Source: Hypericum androsaemum (taxonomy: Eukaryota; Streptophyta; Magnoliopsida; Malpighiales; Hypericaceae). From it: a stretch of 64,000 nucleotides of DNA. Every line of letters begins with the position of its first letter. Position 1 is the stretch's first letter. The stretch covers positions 5,245,487 to 5,309,486 of the forward strand of contig OZ023181.1 of assembly GCA_963995505.1 (NCBI GenBank), in the 5' to 3' direction. A model generated the notes under the pieces. That model was not told the DNA's origin and did not search any database. It saw only the letters and a program-made list of their open reading frames with translations. The position numbers were made by a program, and so were the translations under genes. Below are positions 22,609 through 34,138 of the stretch, one piece after another.

Positions 22609-22625
22609 ATCGTAAGACGAGATTG
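22524..22625 (+). other. 15-bp inverted repeat spanning the copia-2 LTR/leader junction
   Basis: CAATCTCGTCTTACG at 22524-22538 (inside the LTR) is the exact reverse complement of 22611-22625, which begins 2 bp after the LTR ends. No sequence resembling the usual TGGTATCAGAGC primer site follows this LTR, unlike copia-1. The leader segment may therefore be the element's primer region or part of an RNA fold that pairs the LTR end with the leader. Confidence 0.7.
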
Positions 22626-22637
22626 TGTACTTGAAGA

Positions 22638-25600
22638 TGGCATCAACAAGCTCAGCACCAGCGGTCCCGAGAACTGTCCACGCCGAAAGGCCGGCCAAGT
22701 TCAACGGTACCGAGTTCAAGAGGTGGCAACAGAAGATGTTGTTCTACTTGACGATGCTCAACCTGGTCCGATTCTTGAAGGAAGAGGCTCCGAAGGTGGC
22801 AGAAAATGAGGCAGATCAACAGAAGATCAACGCCCTCGATGCATGGAGTCATAGCGACTTCCTATGCCAGAACTACGTCTTGAATGGACTAGACGACACG
22901 CTCTACAACGTCTACGCAGAAACCAAAACCGCTAAAGAGCTGTGGGGTTCACTCGAGAAGAAGTACAAAACGGAGGATGTCGGGACGAAGAAATTTATCG
23001 TCGGACGATTCCTCGACTTCAAGATGGTGGACTCCAAGAAGGTCATCGACCAAGTGCAGGAGTTGCAGCTGATCCTTCACGAGATCCAAGCCGAAGGGAT
23101 GCAACTCAGCGAGTCCTTCCAAGTAGCTGCGATGATCGAGAAACTCCCCCCGCTCTGGAAGGACTTTAAGAGCTACCTCAAGCACAAGAGGAAGGACATG
23201 GGCCTAGAAGACCTGATCGTGAGACTTAGGATCGAGGAAGACAACCGAAAGTCTGAAATCAAGCAAGCCAAGGCCAACCCTGAGACCACCATGCACCTCG
23301 CCGAGGGAAAAGGTAGCAAGAAGAGGAAAAAGTCCGGGGATAAGCAGGAGAAGCAAGAGCCCAAGAAGAAAAAGAAGATCAAGGGTGACTGCTACAACTG
23401 CAGGAAACCCTGACACATGGCTAAGGACTGTCGCCAGCCGAAGAAAGACGACCAAGGAAAGGCTAACCTGGCTGAAGACTTGTCCCAGATGGATCTGTCA
23501 GCCGTGGTGTTTGAAGCCAACCTGGTGGACAATCTGAGAGAGTGGTTCGTGGACACTGGAGCTACCCGCCACGTCTACTCGGACAAGGAGATGTTCTCGA
23601 ACTATATTTCGATCACCGGTCGAAAGCTGTTTATGGGAAACTCCGCAACGTCCAAGATCGTCGGTCTGGGTAAGGTGGTCCTGAAGCTGACCTCAGGAAA
23701 GGAATTGACCCTCAAGGATGTGCTGCATGTCCCGGACATCCGCAAGAACTTAGTTTCTGGCTCACTGTTAAGCAAAGCCGGTCTTAAGCTTGTATTTGAG
23801 GCTAATAAGTTTGTACTGACCAAAGCGGGTCAATTCATAGGAAAGGGTTATCTAGAAAGTGGGCTGTTTAAGATGAATGTAATAACTGTACATCGCACCT
23901 TTAACAGTGAAAATAAAGTTAACGCTTCTTCTTACTTGGCCGAGTGTTCTAATTTATGGCATGGTAGATTATGACACGTAAATTTAAACTCGCTAAGAAA
24001 GTTAGTAAGTTTAAATTTATTACCGAATCTAGAGTTCAACCCATCCGATAAATGTGAAGTATGTGTGGAGGCTAAAATGACCAAAGCACCTTTCTATTCG
24101 GTAGAAAGAAGTACTATGCCTTTAGAGTTAATTCATACGGACACTTGCGATATAAAACACGTGCAAACTAAAGGCGGGAAGAAATACTTCATCACGTTTA
24201 TCGATGATTGCATGAGATACTGTTACGTATATCTCCTAAAGGGCAAAGACGAAGCTCTTGATGCCTTTAAGAGATATAAGAATGAGGTTGAAAATCAACT
24301 CAGCGTGAAAATCAAAATGATCCGAAGTGATCGAGGAGGAGAATATGTAGCTCCGTTTGATGAACTCTGTCAAGAACATGGCATTATTCATCAGACGACT
24401 GCTCCATACTCACCTCAATCGAATGGCGTAGCTGAACGCAAAAATCGAACTCTTAAGGAGATGATGAACGCTATGTTGATTAGCTCTGGCTTGCCCTAGA
24501 ACATGTGGGGGGAAGCTGTGCTCTCAGCTAACCACATTCTAAACAAATTGCCACACAAGAAAAGGGATAAAACCCCATATGAACTATGGAAAGGAAGGAA
24601 GCCTTCCTACGGTTACCTTAAAGTATGGGGGTGCCTAGCAAAGATCGAAGTACCTAAGCCTAAGCAGGTAAGAATAGGACCCAAGACCATTGGTTGCATC
24701 TTTATCGGATATGCGCAAAATAGTAGTGCTTATCGATTCTTGGTGCATAAATCTGAAAACCCTGAGGTAAATGCGGGAATGGTCATAGAATCAAGGAACG
24801 CAACGTTCTTTGAGAATAGCTTTCCTAATAAGGAAAAAAAGAAAGAAAGTCTAAAGAAAAGGGCTCACGAGACTACGCAAGAATCAAATCAGGAAGATGA
24901 TGAACCTACACGTAGTAAACGGACGAAGGTAACCAAATCCTTTGGTCCGGATTATCTGACCTACGCGTTAGAAGATGAACCCAGGACAATCCAAGAGGCA
25001 TTGTCCAGTCCAGATGCTCCTCTCTGGAAGGAAGCTATCAATAGTGAGATAGAATCCATTATGCAAAACCACACGTGGGAAATCGTGGATCTCCCACCGG
25101 GCTGCAAACCTTTGGGATGCAGGTGGATCCTAAAAAGAAAATACAAAGCTGATGGATCAATCGACAAGTACAAAGCTCGATTGGTAGCTAAGGGGTTCAA
25201 ACAGAAGGAGGGATATGATTTCTTTGACACGTACTCACCGGTCACAAGAATCACATCAATTAGAGTACTCATAGCTGTTGCAGCACTCTATAACCTCGAG
25301 ATCCACCAAATGGATGTAAAAATAGCTTTCCTAAATGGAGAACTAGAAGAGGAGATATACATGGAGCAACCTGAAGGAATTGTGGCTCCCGGTCAAGAGC
25401 ATAAAGTGTGTCGACTAGTCAAGTCACTATACGGGCTAAAACAAGCGCCGAAACAGTGGCACGAGAAGTTTGACAGAACAATGCTGTCGAATGGGTTTAA
25501 GATCAATGAGTGCGATAAATGTGTTTACATTAAAGGCACACCTGAAGCTTACGTAATTGTATGTCTCTACGTAGATGACTTACTAATTATGGGAAGCAAT

Positions 25601-26514
25601 AAAGAGGTTATTATGAAAACTAAGAACATGTTAAAGAACCACTTTGACATGAAAGATATGGGTCTGGCAGATGTTATACCAGGAATAAAAATTTCTAGGA
25701 AAGCTGACGAAATTATCTTAACGCAATCCCACTACGTGGAGAGCGTGCTCAAGAAATTTGAAGCTTTTGACAAACCTCCGGTTAAGACTCCGGTAGATTT
25801 GAATCTACACTTAGCCAAGAATCGAGGGGACCCAGTATCTCAACTGAGGTATGCACAAATTATCGGGAGCTTGATGTATTTAACAAACTGCACACGTCCT
25901 GATATTGCGTACTCAGTTAGTAAGCTTAGTAGATTCACAAGTAATCCAGGGAGGATCGGCTAGCTCTGAAAAGGATTTTACGGTATTTAAAACATACCAT
26001 AAACCATGGCATACATTATGCTAAATATCCAGCTGTATTAGAAGGATACAGTGACGCAAACTGGATATCGGACACTAAGGATTCCAAATCCACGAGTGGA
26101 TATGTATTCACCATAGGAGGAGGAGCTGTGTCTTGGAAGTCCTCTAAACAAACGTGCATAGCTCGATCCACCATGGAGTCAGAGTTTATAGCACTAGACA
26201 AAGCTGGGGAAGAAGCTGAATGGCTCAGAAACTTCCTAGAGGATATTCCGTGCTGGAGCAAACCGGTGCCTCCCGTATTGATACATTGTGATAGCATGTC
26301 TGCAATCGGGAGAGCACAAAGTACATTGTACAACGGAAAGTCTCGACATATCCGTCGGAGATACAATACCGTTAGACAGTTGATCTCTAGTGGGGTGATC
26401 ACCATTAATTACGTAAAGTCCAAGGACAACTTAGCGGATCCTTTTACGAAAGGAATCAATAGAGATCAAATGTACAACACAGTAAGGGGAATGGGATTAA
26501 AATCCACACACTAA
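22638..26514 (+). pseudogene. copia-2 gag-pol polyprotein, inactivated
   Basis: The ATG at 22638 begins [13 protein letters not shown]. Gag runs to a TGA at 23411-23413 that falls inside the zinc knuckle (CYNCRKP, stop, HMAKDC). Protease VDTGATRHV is near 23550. A second TGA is at 23972-23974, in the pre-integrase region after WHGRL. Integrase shows D (LIHTDTC), D (RSDRGGEY) and E (NGVAERKN) in DD35E spacing. A TAG at 24497-24499 replaces a Gln codon. Reverse transcriptase carries LYVDDLLIM near 25570. A frameshift near 25955 (after SNPG) separates it from RNase H, whose final part (26128-26514) has HCDSMSAIG and ends KSTH. Three nonsense changes and one frameshift mean one lost polyprotein, otherwise well preserved. 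Confidence 0.93.
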
Positions 26515-27047
26515 AGAACGTCCATAGCGGTAACTCAACCATGATGAGTGGAGATCCCACAAACTTTGTTCAATGAGACAACTAAGTTATGGAGGGTTCA
26601 GTTAATCACCTGGAACCTATCTCATTCTCAGAAGCTGCCCAGGTATTAACCTGCAGAGGTATGGTAAGGTTAAGCGTTACGCTTTTAATGATTCCTATAC
26701 CTTGATAAAGGTGGAGTATGGCAGGATATTCCTGATAGAAGATCACCTATGTAAGTATGAAGTGAGGCCGCTTCAAATGGGAAAAATACTTATGAATCCA
26801 AGAAACGGTCCATGGCCGAAACGGACACAACGTGAGAACCCAAATATACTAGGGTTATTATTGTGTAAATGTTATTGTCTTGGTTTACGCCAAAAACTGA
26901 CGGTTCAAAATATCGCATTCGCCGAGCAGCGAGTAAATCCGATAACATATTACTAGAGAAGGTTCAAAGCCGCAAGCTACCTATCTCGATACAATAATAA
27001 CACGTCAGAACTTTCGATTAGAGTCTGCATGCATTGGTCATCATTCA

Positions 27048-27057
27048 TGTGGGGGAT
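27048..27057 (+). other. copia-2 polypurine tract
   Basis: TGTGGGGGAT lies directly before the TG of the 3' LTR, where plus-strand DNA synthesis of LTR elements starts. The same tract is present in copia-3 (43489-43500, minus). Confidence 0.85.
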
Positions 27058-27876
27058 TGTTGGGTTTGTGAATGAAGGCCCAAAAAGCCCAAAGGCCCAA
27101 AGGGAAGATGGAAGGTTGCAATCCCACATTGAATAGAGCAAGGAAAATTTCCTTGTTTATAAAGAATGCCTCTCCTTACCTCTCAACTTGATTGACAACC
27201 CAAAAGGCTGACCCACCGCTAGCTGCGAGGACGGTGCGAAGCACCGCGCGAGGAGCTGGAGGAGCCTTAAGTATTTTGCCCGGGTCCGAAGAGAGCTGTG
27301 CAGCTATCGGAGTGACGAGGAGCTGCGAGCGCCTTCAGGTTGGCCACCGAAGAGGCACGACGGGCAGGAATGTGCAGGAGACTTTCAGAAGGCTGAAGGG
27401 GTGCGAGATCCATCGCGAAAGGGCGCCAGCGCAGTCGGGGCGCGCCTGGAAGGATCCAGAAGCCACCGAAGGGCCACGAGCGCAGCCAGTCAGCCTGCTG
27501 GCCGAGCGGACGCGTCCCTTCGGGGTGGCTGCCTCCCTGCCTCCTCCAGCCTATAAATAGGCCTGCCCCTTGCCATAATCCCTCATCCCAGCAGCAAGTG
27601 CATCTCCGAGCATTGTTGTCTTCTTCTCTCCCCCGTTCTTCACTTAGGAAACAAAGGTCCGAAAGTTCTGGGTATATAAGGGTTCGCCCGAAAGTTTTGA
27701 GATACGTGTGCAACGGTCTTGGAAACGCCCTAACAGTCGTTGTATCTTGGGGACGATTGTCGTAGCCCGTACCGCACTGAAATATACGGGGCAATCTTTT
27801 CTTACGGAGAAAGTGTCCAACACTTGCCTCGACTGCCGAAGATCCTAATCAAGTACACCAACCCTCCGAAACAACA
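27058..27876 (+). repeat. copia-2 3' LTR (819 bp)
   Basis: Close match to the 5' LTR apart from two indels. The LTR-end inverted repeat is mutated here (CAATCTTTTCTTACGG). The outer end abuts the AATAT target duplication. Confidence 0.92.
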
Positions 27877-27881
27877 AATAT

Positions 27882-29334
27882 TAGACTCTATTAATAGAGA
27901 ATTAAAAAAAAATTATATTTTTAAATTTTTTTAATAAAAAACAATATTAATTATGAGAACCAAACAAATAATATCCACTAATATCTATTTCAACGAATAA
28001 TATTGTGCTACGTGTCATTAGAATTAGATTAAGATAAAGAGAAGAAAAAAAAGCTCGCGAACAACGCTCGGCTAGCCGAGCAGATCGGCTAAAATCCCTC
28101 CATTTTTCAAAATTTTTTTAAATTTTGCTCTTGTCTTCTAGTGGTGATCGCTTGGCAACGATCACCAATACAGATAGTCTAATATATATAGAGCTGTAAA
28201 ATCTCAGCAGTCCGATCAAAGATCTCAGATTGCAGGAAATGCCATGCTTGGGTCTACTTTCCCGCAATCCGACCAAAGATCTCAAATTGGGCAGGCAGTT
28301 CCATTTTTTTGAAATACGGGATAGAAGAGCCGGATTATGGATAACAGGAATTCGATAATAATCCACAGGATACCTAGTTTGATTATTTTGACCGTATTCT
28401 GGATGAACACCAGATTAATTTACTTTTAAAATCGAACCAAATTGAAAATTTTCTCAAATCCACAGTAAGGTAGAAAATTATCCTTTTAGACCATGACAAC
28501 TGCGGGGCCATGTTGGAGCTGGAATTGGAAAGCGTTATGCATTTTGGGTTGTTCGGATTTCCCATTTTGTCCTCCCCACTAACCAGGTTGGAAAGTGGAA
28601 TCTTTTTTTGTTCCGATTTTGAACTTTGTTACGTTTTTTTTCTGTTTGATCTTTGGTTGTTTTTATTCTACCGTTTTTCCCTACTGTTTGTGTGTGTGTG
28701 GACCCAAGCTGCTCAGGTCTTTTTCAGTCAGGGAATTTCCACTCTTTCTGACGTTTTTATACTAACGCGAAGGTTTCATCAAACTAAGGGACCATAGAAT
28801 AGCCGGTCTAACAATTCAATATAGTCTTTTGGCAATGAATCACTCATCCAAAGGACCTCTTTTCTTTTTCGGGCTTTCTCTGGGGGGGCGGGCGGGTGGT
28901 TGTCCGGGGGTCTTATTCTATTGTTTGTCGCTAGTTATGTTAAGTCTCCAATGAATAATTGGTTTTGACAAAATCAGTACAATTTTTTGTATAAGTGACA
29001 TATGAGAACACCTTTTCTTTTTGCTGACACATATGAGAACACTTTACTGTTGCATCAAAAGAAATGGAGCAAGTGGGTGTATATTTGGTTACTGATAATA
29101 AACATGGTTAGGAATAGTTTTAAGTGAATTAAAATTTCTACCACTTAAATTAACTCCGTCCTTAGTGTAATGCGAGAGTACAATATAATAATTCGGATAT
29201 AATACGAAGTTGAAAATTTTGAATAAAAGTATGGCAACAAAGTAGAATGTTTTATTATGGTAGACTATTTGTACGAATTTTTATTTATTTTGATCTAGAT
29301 ATACTACATAAGATTTTGAAAGGGATTTCTATAT
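27882..29334. other. Intergenic DNA with a G-quadruplex-type run
   Basis: No gene is recognised. A short near-direct repeat (CCGATCAAAGATCTCAGATTG-like) occurs twice about 58 bp apart near 28211 and 28269. At 28882-28896 the plus strand reads GGGGGGGCGGGCGGG, a canonical four-run G-quadruplex motif. The 95-codon frame at 28510 is hydrophobic and T-rich, with no domain. Confidence 0.5.
28882..28896 (+). other. G-quadruplex motif
   Basis: Four runs of at least three G separated by single bases, in a locally AT-rich surrounding. A further GGGGG lies 9 nt downstream. Folding is predicted from the pattern only. Confidence 0.6.
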
Positions 29335-29343
29335 TAAAATATA

Positions 29344-30722
29344 TGACAAATTACTCTCAAGTCCCTGATCTTTGGTCACCCTCCCCTTAGGGTCCCTGAC
29401 TTTTGGAAAATGATTGTCATGTCCCTAAGTTTTGATGATAATAGACTCTCGGGTCCCTGACTGACGTCATCGGCTCTTTTTTCATTTTTGGTAATGAAAA
29501 TGACCAGAATATCCTTAACCTTTGACCAAGAATACCAACAACCAAAAACCAACCCAAAAATAAGATAAAACTAACCAAAATAACTAAGAACAACACAAAA
29601 AACTCGAAATCCAAGAACCAAGAACACAAATTCACTATCTCATTAAATTAACATCGAGCTTAATCCCCTGTCACTCATGAATCCTTCATCCCCTGTCAAA
29701 AACTCAACTCAGAAGATCCTTCACCCACAAATCCTTCATCCCCTGTCAAAAACCCAAACCCACTAACAACATCAAAACCCAATAACCCACTAGCATTTTG
29801 GTTGGTTCTCTGATTTTGTTCAATTAGTTCTTGGCTTTCGTTCAAGCCGATGGAGAAGATGAGACGTCCTCAACGTTGGACCAACTCAAGGCGGAGCTCC
29901 CCGTCGCTAAGGTCACCGACAACGCCTCCAAAAGCAGAAGGCATAGCTCCCCGTCGTCATACTCTCTCAATTAATCCACTAACCAACCAATAACCCCCTT
30001 TCAATTAGGCAAAAAAAAGACAAGATTCTGAAAAGGGCCAAGAGGAAACAAAATGGAAAAATTCTTTCTCTAACACCTCGTTATTGGGCCTCTGGTCCTC
30101 CAGGTTGGGACGGCCGGGAGCGTCCAGAAACTACAAAGTGGGGCAAAAGAAATCAGTTCATGTACTAATCTATAATACCAAATCCAATTTTTCGAGCTCT
30201 GAGTTACATCTTCTGTACAAATTTTCAAAAAGGGCCTTACTGGATTTGCACAGAAGGTAACCTCATATGAATTTGTATGAGGGTTATTCCATCGGGGGAT
30301 TCTATGGTGGTCTTCTTCTTTTTTTGGGTTCTATGGGGTTTTGTTTGTGTCTGTTTCTGGTCTGCTTATGTTGCCTCCTCTGCAACTATGGCAGCGTGGA
30401 GGTTGATGTACTACGAGGTGTTGTTTTTCTATTAATTAATTAATTTTTTTTGTTGTTCTTGATGTTCTTGATTGTGTTCTTAATTTTGATTAGTTTGATC
30501 TTATTTTTAGGTTAGTTTTTGGTTGTTGATGTTCTTGGTCAAAGATTAAGGATATTTTGGTCATTTCTATGATAAAAAATGAAAAAAAATGAGCTGATGA
30601 TGTCAACCAGGGATCCGAGAGTCTATTATCATCACAATTTAGGGACGGGACAATCATTTTCCAAAAACCAGGAACCTAGGAGGAGGATGACCAAAGGTCA
30701 AGGACTTGAGAATAATTTGCCC
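29344..30722. mobile_element. Mutator-like non-autonomous element (1,379 bp)
   Basis: Terminal inverted repeats extend about 280 bp. The left starts TGACAAATTACTCTCAAGTC; the right, inverted, starts GGGCAAATTATTCTCAAGTC. A perfect 9-bp target duplication, TAAAATATA, sits at 29335-29343 and 30723-30731. The middle (about 29830-30120) has a codon-like, GC-richer stretch that may be captured gene DNA but is not recognised. No transposase. A single end of the same family lies at about 60893 inside the MuDR-like pseudogene. Confidence 0.88.
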
Positions 30723-30731
30723 TAAAATATA

Positions 30732-33072
30732 ACATATTACGTCAGATACGAATTTTCAATAAATTTAGTCCATTCAACATACCACTATAATTTAGACCAT
30801 TAATGCGTTTGTTAAAATATAAACAAGATTAGACAGCATCGTTGCAATTCAGTTAGCTATTTCATTGGTTGCTCTAAGAGATTAGAGTCAAACGTTAGAC
30901 AAAGGGGTTACCCGAGATTTAGATTTCGATCAACCATATATTTCTACCGTGCGATTCATTGGAGATTTGCTCGTATAAAATATCATATGAGAGGTCCCTC
31001 GGAGAATAAAATTGATACGCAATTTAACGGAAAAAAAGATTTAAAAAATGGATTTTATGTTAAAAGATATAAAATATAAAATCATGGGAATTTATGTAGC
31101 CCTGGGAGCAATCTCAATATTTTAAAAGAAAAAAATGAATGAAAGAAAAACACATATAGTGCTCTTGATTCTACGACCAAGTCGTAGATTGCAGCCATAA
31201 ATAAACAAGTGCTAAATTCGTCTCTCCTGCCATATTTTTGCCCCTCATAGTCAATGACTTTTATTTCTGGCCAAAATTAGTTCAGGTGACTATCACATAA
31301 AAGAAGAAAATCACCGCTAAAAATTCAAAGAAAAGAAAAAAAATTAGTATCTAAGTTAAAAAATTCCAAACGTAATTTAACGTTACTGTTCTTGAACAAC
31401 TTAGAGTCGGACCTTCTTTTATAGAGAGCTATTTTGTTCCGATCAAGAGTAGAAGTTGCTGAGTTGGCAAGTTAGTTAGTAGTTGTGTCGAAAAAAGCAA
31501 TTGTAAAACTAGAATAAATAGAAGAAGTTGTACCGAAAAAGATCATTCAAAAATCATAATAAGAAATCCTATTTTTCTATTCCTCTACCAATTCTCTCTC
31601 TCGTTCTATTTCTTTATCTCTCTCTATTTCTTGATCTCTTCTACTTCCGCTCGCAACATATTTTTTATCAGATGGCTTTATTGGAAGTTTGTAACATGGC
31701 ATCAACAGCACATGTGAGACGAACCCACGTGGAATATGTTGGATTCTTTTTTGGTTACCTTTATGAATCTGTTTCCCCATTTATTTATTTGGTCTGTTTC
31801 TCTATTTATTTATTTTTATATCTAAATATTTACAAGTCGATTACTTATGATTTGAGTTGAATAAAATTTTTAAAAAGTGATAAAAAATTTTACAACAAAT
31901 ATTTAGCACTGGTGTATTCTTAAAATTTTGAACTCAATTTTTTTATAAAATCTAAATAGCTCTTTTCAATCGTTGATCTAATGTTAAGTGAGAGTAGGTG
32001 TTTCTCTATTTATTTATTTACCGACTCTGTTTGTATATTTGGAGTGGATCGTTATTTTATGGTTATATGCACGTGAAAGTGGCCGATGGTACCAACCTAA
32101 ACAACATGAAGTTCAACTAGATGGGAGTCACGTGACAGACAGGCCAGTGTCTTCCTAACCCTGTCAGCCAAGAATAAATGAAAATTAGTAAAATACTTCC
32201 GAAATAAAAAAAATAATGGAGAAATTACTTTTTTTAAAGAAAATTCAGGCGAGTTGGTCTAAATCCGATGACTCTAATTGGTATTAGACTTTGTTCTTCT
32301 CTTAAATAAAGTTTTTCATTCGGTAAGAATGAGAATCGACCCACCGACCTCATGATAGTAAGTAAAAACTGTATTCACTTGGTAAAAGAAAATTACTTTT
32401 AGGTATCTGAAATCATAAAATATTATATTTTTTTAGATCCCTGACATTTCAAATGAGAGGAAATTCACTTTTTCGGCTTTGTCAAGGACTACTCGAAGTT
32501 CAAAATATATGGAAATGATTTTTAAAATATAAAATTTTTACAGGTCATCCCATGCCTTAAGCCATAAGATGAAATGCTCATTGACGATACATAGAATTGT
32601 TAAATTTGCCCTTTGCATAGATTACTCTAATTTTATAAATAGAATACGATACATTTATGGTGTTGTTTTTCCAAAAACATTATGATCTCAAACGAAATCT
32701 TCATCCATTCTTTACACAGGGAGTAATTACTCAAATAATAAGGTTGGAACTGTCATTTCAAGCTCCTTATCGGTTCTCTACCTGCAATCAGCAACCATCT
32801 ACAATCTCAGAGTTTTTTTATAAGTAGATTTTATTTTATTTTATTTATGTAATAACATTTACATTTTACAAAAAGACCTAATGTAGAATCTCCAGGGTAT
32901 AAACAGGGTTATAATTCCACATCTCACTAAAAATCTCGTTATGATTTTGGAACTAACTATGTTTTTAATCCCGTATTAAAAGTGAAAAGTGATTGAGTTT
33001 AATATATAAATAAAAATGTAATCTACTCATTACATTACATTTTTTGTTGAACATTACTAACCCGTATTGGAA
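30732..33072. other. AT-rich intergenic DNA, no gene seen
   Basis: No domain-bearing frame. A CT-rich, plausibly transcribed stretch near 31370-31670 (with TTTTATAGAGAG and AATAAA-type motifs) might be a decayed LTR, but no second copy or target duplication was found. The 110-codon frame at 31528-31860 is low-complexity and hydrophobic and is not called. Confidence 0.5.
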
Positions 33073-33081
33073 TGAGATGTA

Positions 33082-34129
33082 GGGATTTTTTCTCAAATAG
33101 GTAAAAAACATACATATTTTCCCTAAATAGGTAAAAAGTTATACATATTTCCAAAATAGGTTGAAAGATTATTTAATATTATAAAAAAATGAAGAAGGCG
33201 CCCTCAGAAAATGGCGCCTTGACTAAAAATGCTATTCACCTGTCCATTCATGTCAAAAAATTGGGCAAAAAAAATTTGTAGTGGAGGCGCCCTAGTAGGT
33301 TGGCGCCTCCAATTAAATAATAATTTTTAGAACAATTTTTTTTAATAGTTGTCCATTTTGTATTCTTGAAATAGGAAGAGTTTTTATTAATAAATTTCAG
33401 CAAGTACACAATTTAAATTTAGATTAATCAACTACAAAAATTTGAAAAATTAAAATGAATCCAAAATATAATAGCTTCGACTACTCGACTTGCAGTAGTA
33501 TAAAATAATACAAACAAGCTAAGTAGATAACTATTTAAAAAAATAAGTGGAGGCGCCAAACAACCAAGGCGCCTCCTTAAAATTTTTTTTTTTGAGTTTT
33601 TTAATTACTTTATCTAATAGAGTTCTATATTCGGTTTAAGGAGGCGCCTTGGTTGTTTGGCGCCTCCACTTATTTTTTTTAAATAGTTATCTACTTAGCT
33701 TGTTTGTATTATTTTATACTACTGCAAGTCGAGTAGTCGAAGCTATTATATTTTGGATTCATTTTAATTTTTCAAATTTTTGTAGTTGATTAATCTAAAT
33801 TTAAATTGTGTACTTGCTGAAATTTATTAATAGAAACTCTTCCTATTTCAAGAATACAAAATGGACAACTATTTAAAAAAAATTTTCTAAAAATTATTAT
33901 TTAATTGGAGGCGCCAACCGCCTCCACTATAAATTTTTTTTTGGCCAGATTTTTTCGACATGAATGGACAGGTGAATAGTATTTTTAGTCGAGGCGCCAT
34001 TTTCTGAGGGCGCCTTCTTCATTTTTTTATAATATTAAATAATCTTTCAACCTATTTTGGGAATATGTATAACTTTTTACCTATTTAGGGAAAATATGTA
34101 TATTTTTTACCTATTTGAGAAAAAATCCC
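33082..34129. mobile_element. Foldback Mutator-type element with GGCGCC hairpin modules (1,048 bp)
   Basis: Almost the whole element is one inverted repeat: arms 33082-33578 and 33638-34129 around a 59-nt centre, nearly identical apart from a 9-10 bp deletion in the right arm. Ends read GGGATTTTTTCTC and GAGAAAAAATCCC. A perfect 9-bp target duplication, TGAGATGTA, lies at 33073-33081 and 34130-34138. Each arm carries three small hairpins of the form GGCGCC-N10-GGCGCC (left arm at 33197-33218, 33286-33307 and 33552-33573). The outer ~90 bp of each arm contains a ~30-bp repeated AAATAGGTAAAAA unit. It has no coding capacity. If transcribed, it would form a long double-stranded hairpin. Confidence 0.93.
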
Positions 34130-34138
34130 TGAGATGTA

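Larger units (their letters stand above)
21713..27876 (+). mobile_element. Ty1/copia LTR retrotransposon (copia-2), complete but inactive
   Basis: A 6,164-bp element with LTRs 21713-22608 and 27058-27876, both running from TGTTGGG to CAACA. It is flanked by a perfect 5-bp target duplication, AATAT (21708-21712 and 27877-27881). A purine tract GTGGGGGAT abuts the 3' LTR. Internal order is gag, protease, integrase, reverse transcriptase, RNase H. Between the RNase H stop (26514) and the 3' LTR lies about 540 bp of non-coding DNA that is also conserved in copia-3, so the two belong to one family. Confidence 0.94.

Noticed and set aside
28118..28797. Frames of 60-95 codons as small genes
   Set aside because: No motif, splice context or duplicated copy supports them; composition is T-rich and hydrophobic.
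31528..31860. 110-codon frame, hydrophobic and repeat-like
   Set aside because: It is built from TTTCT/TATTTATT low-complexity DNA with no start context, domain or splice support.
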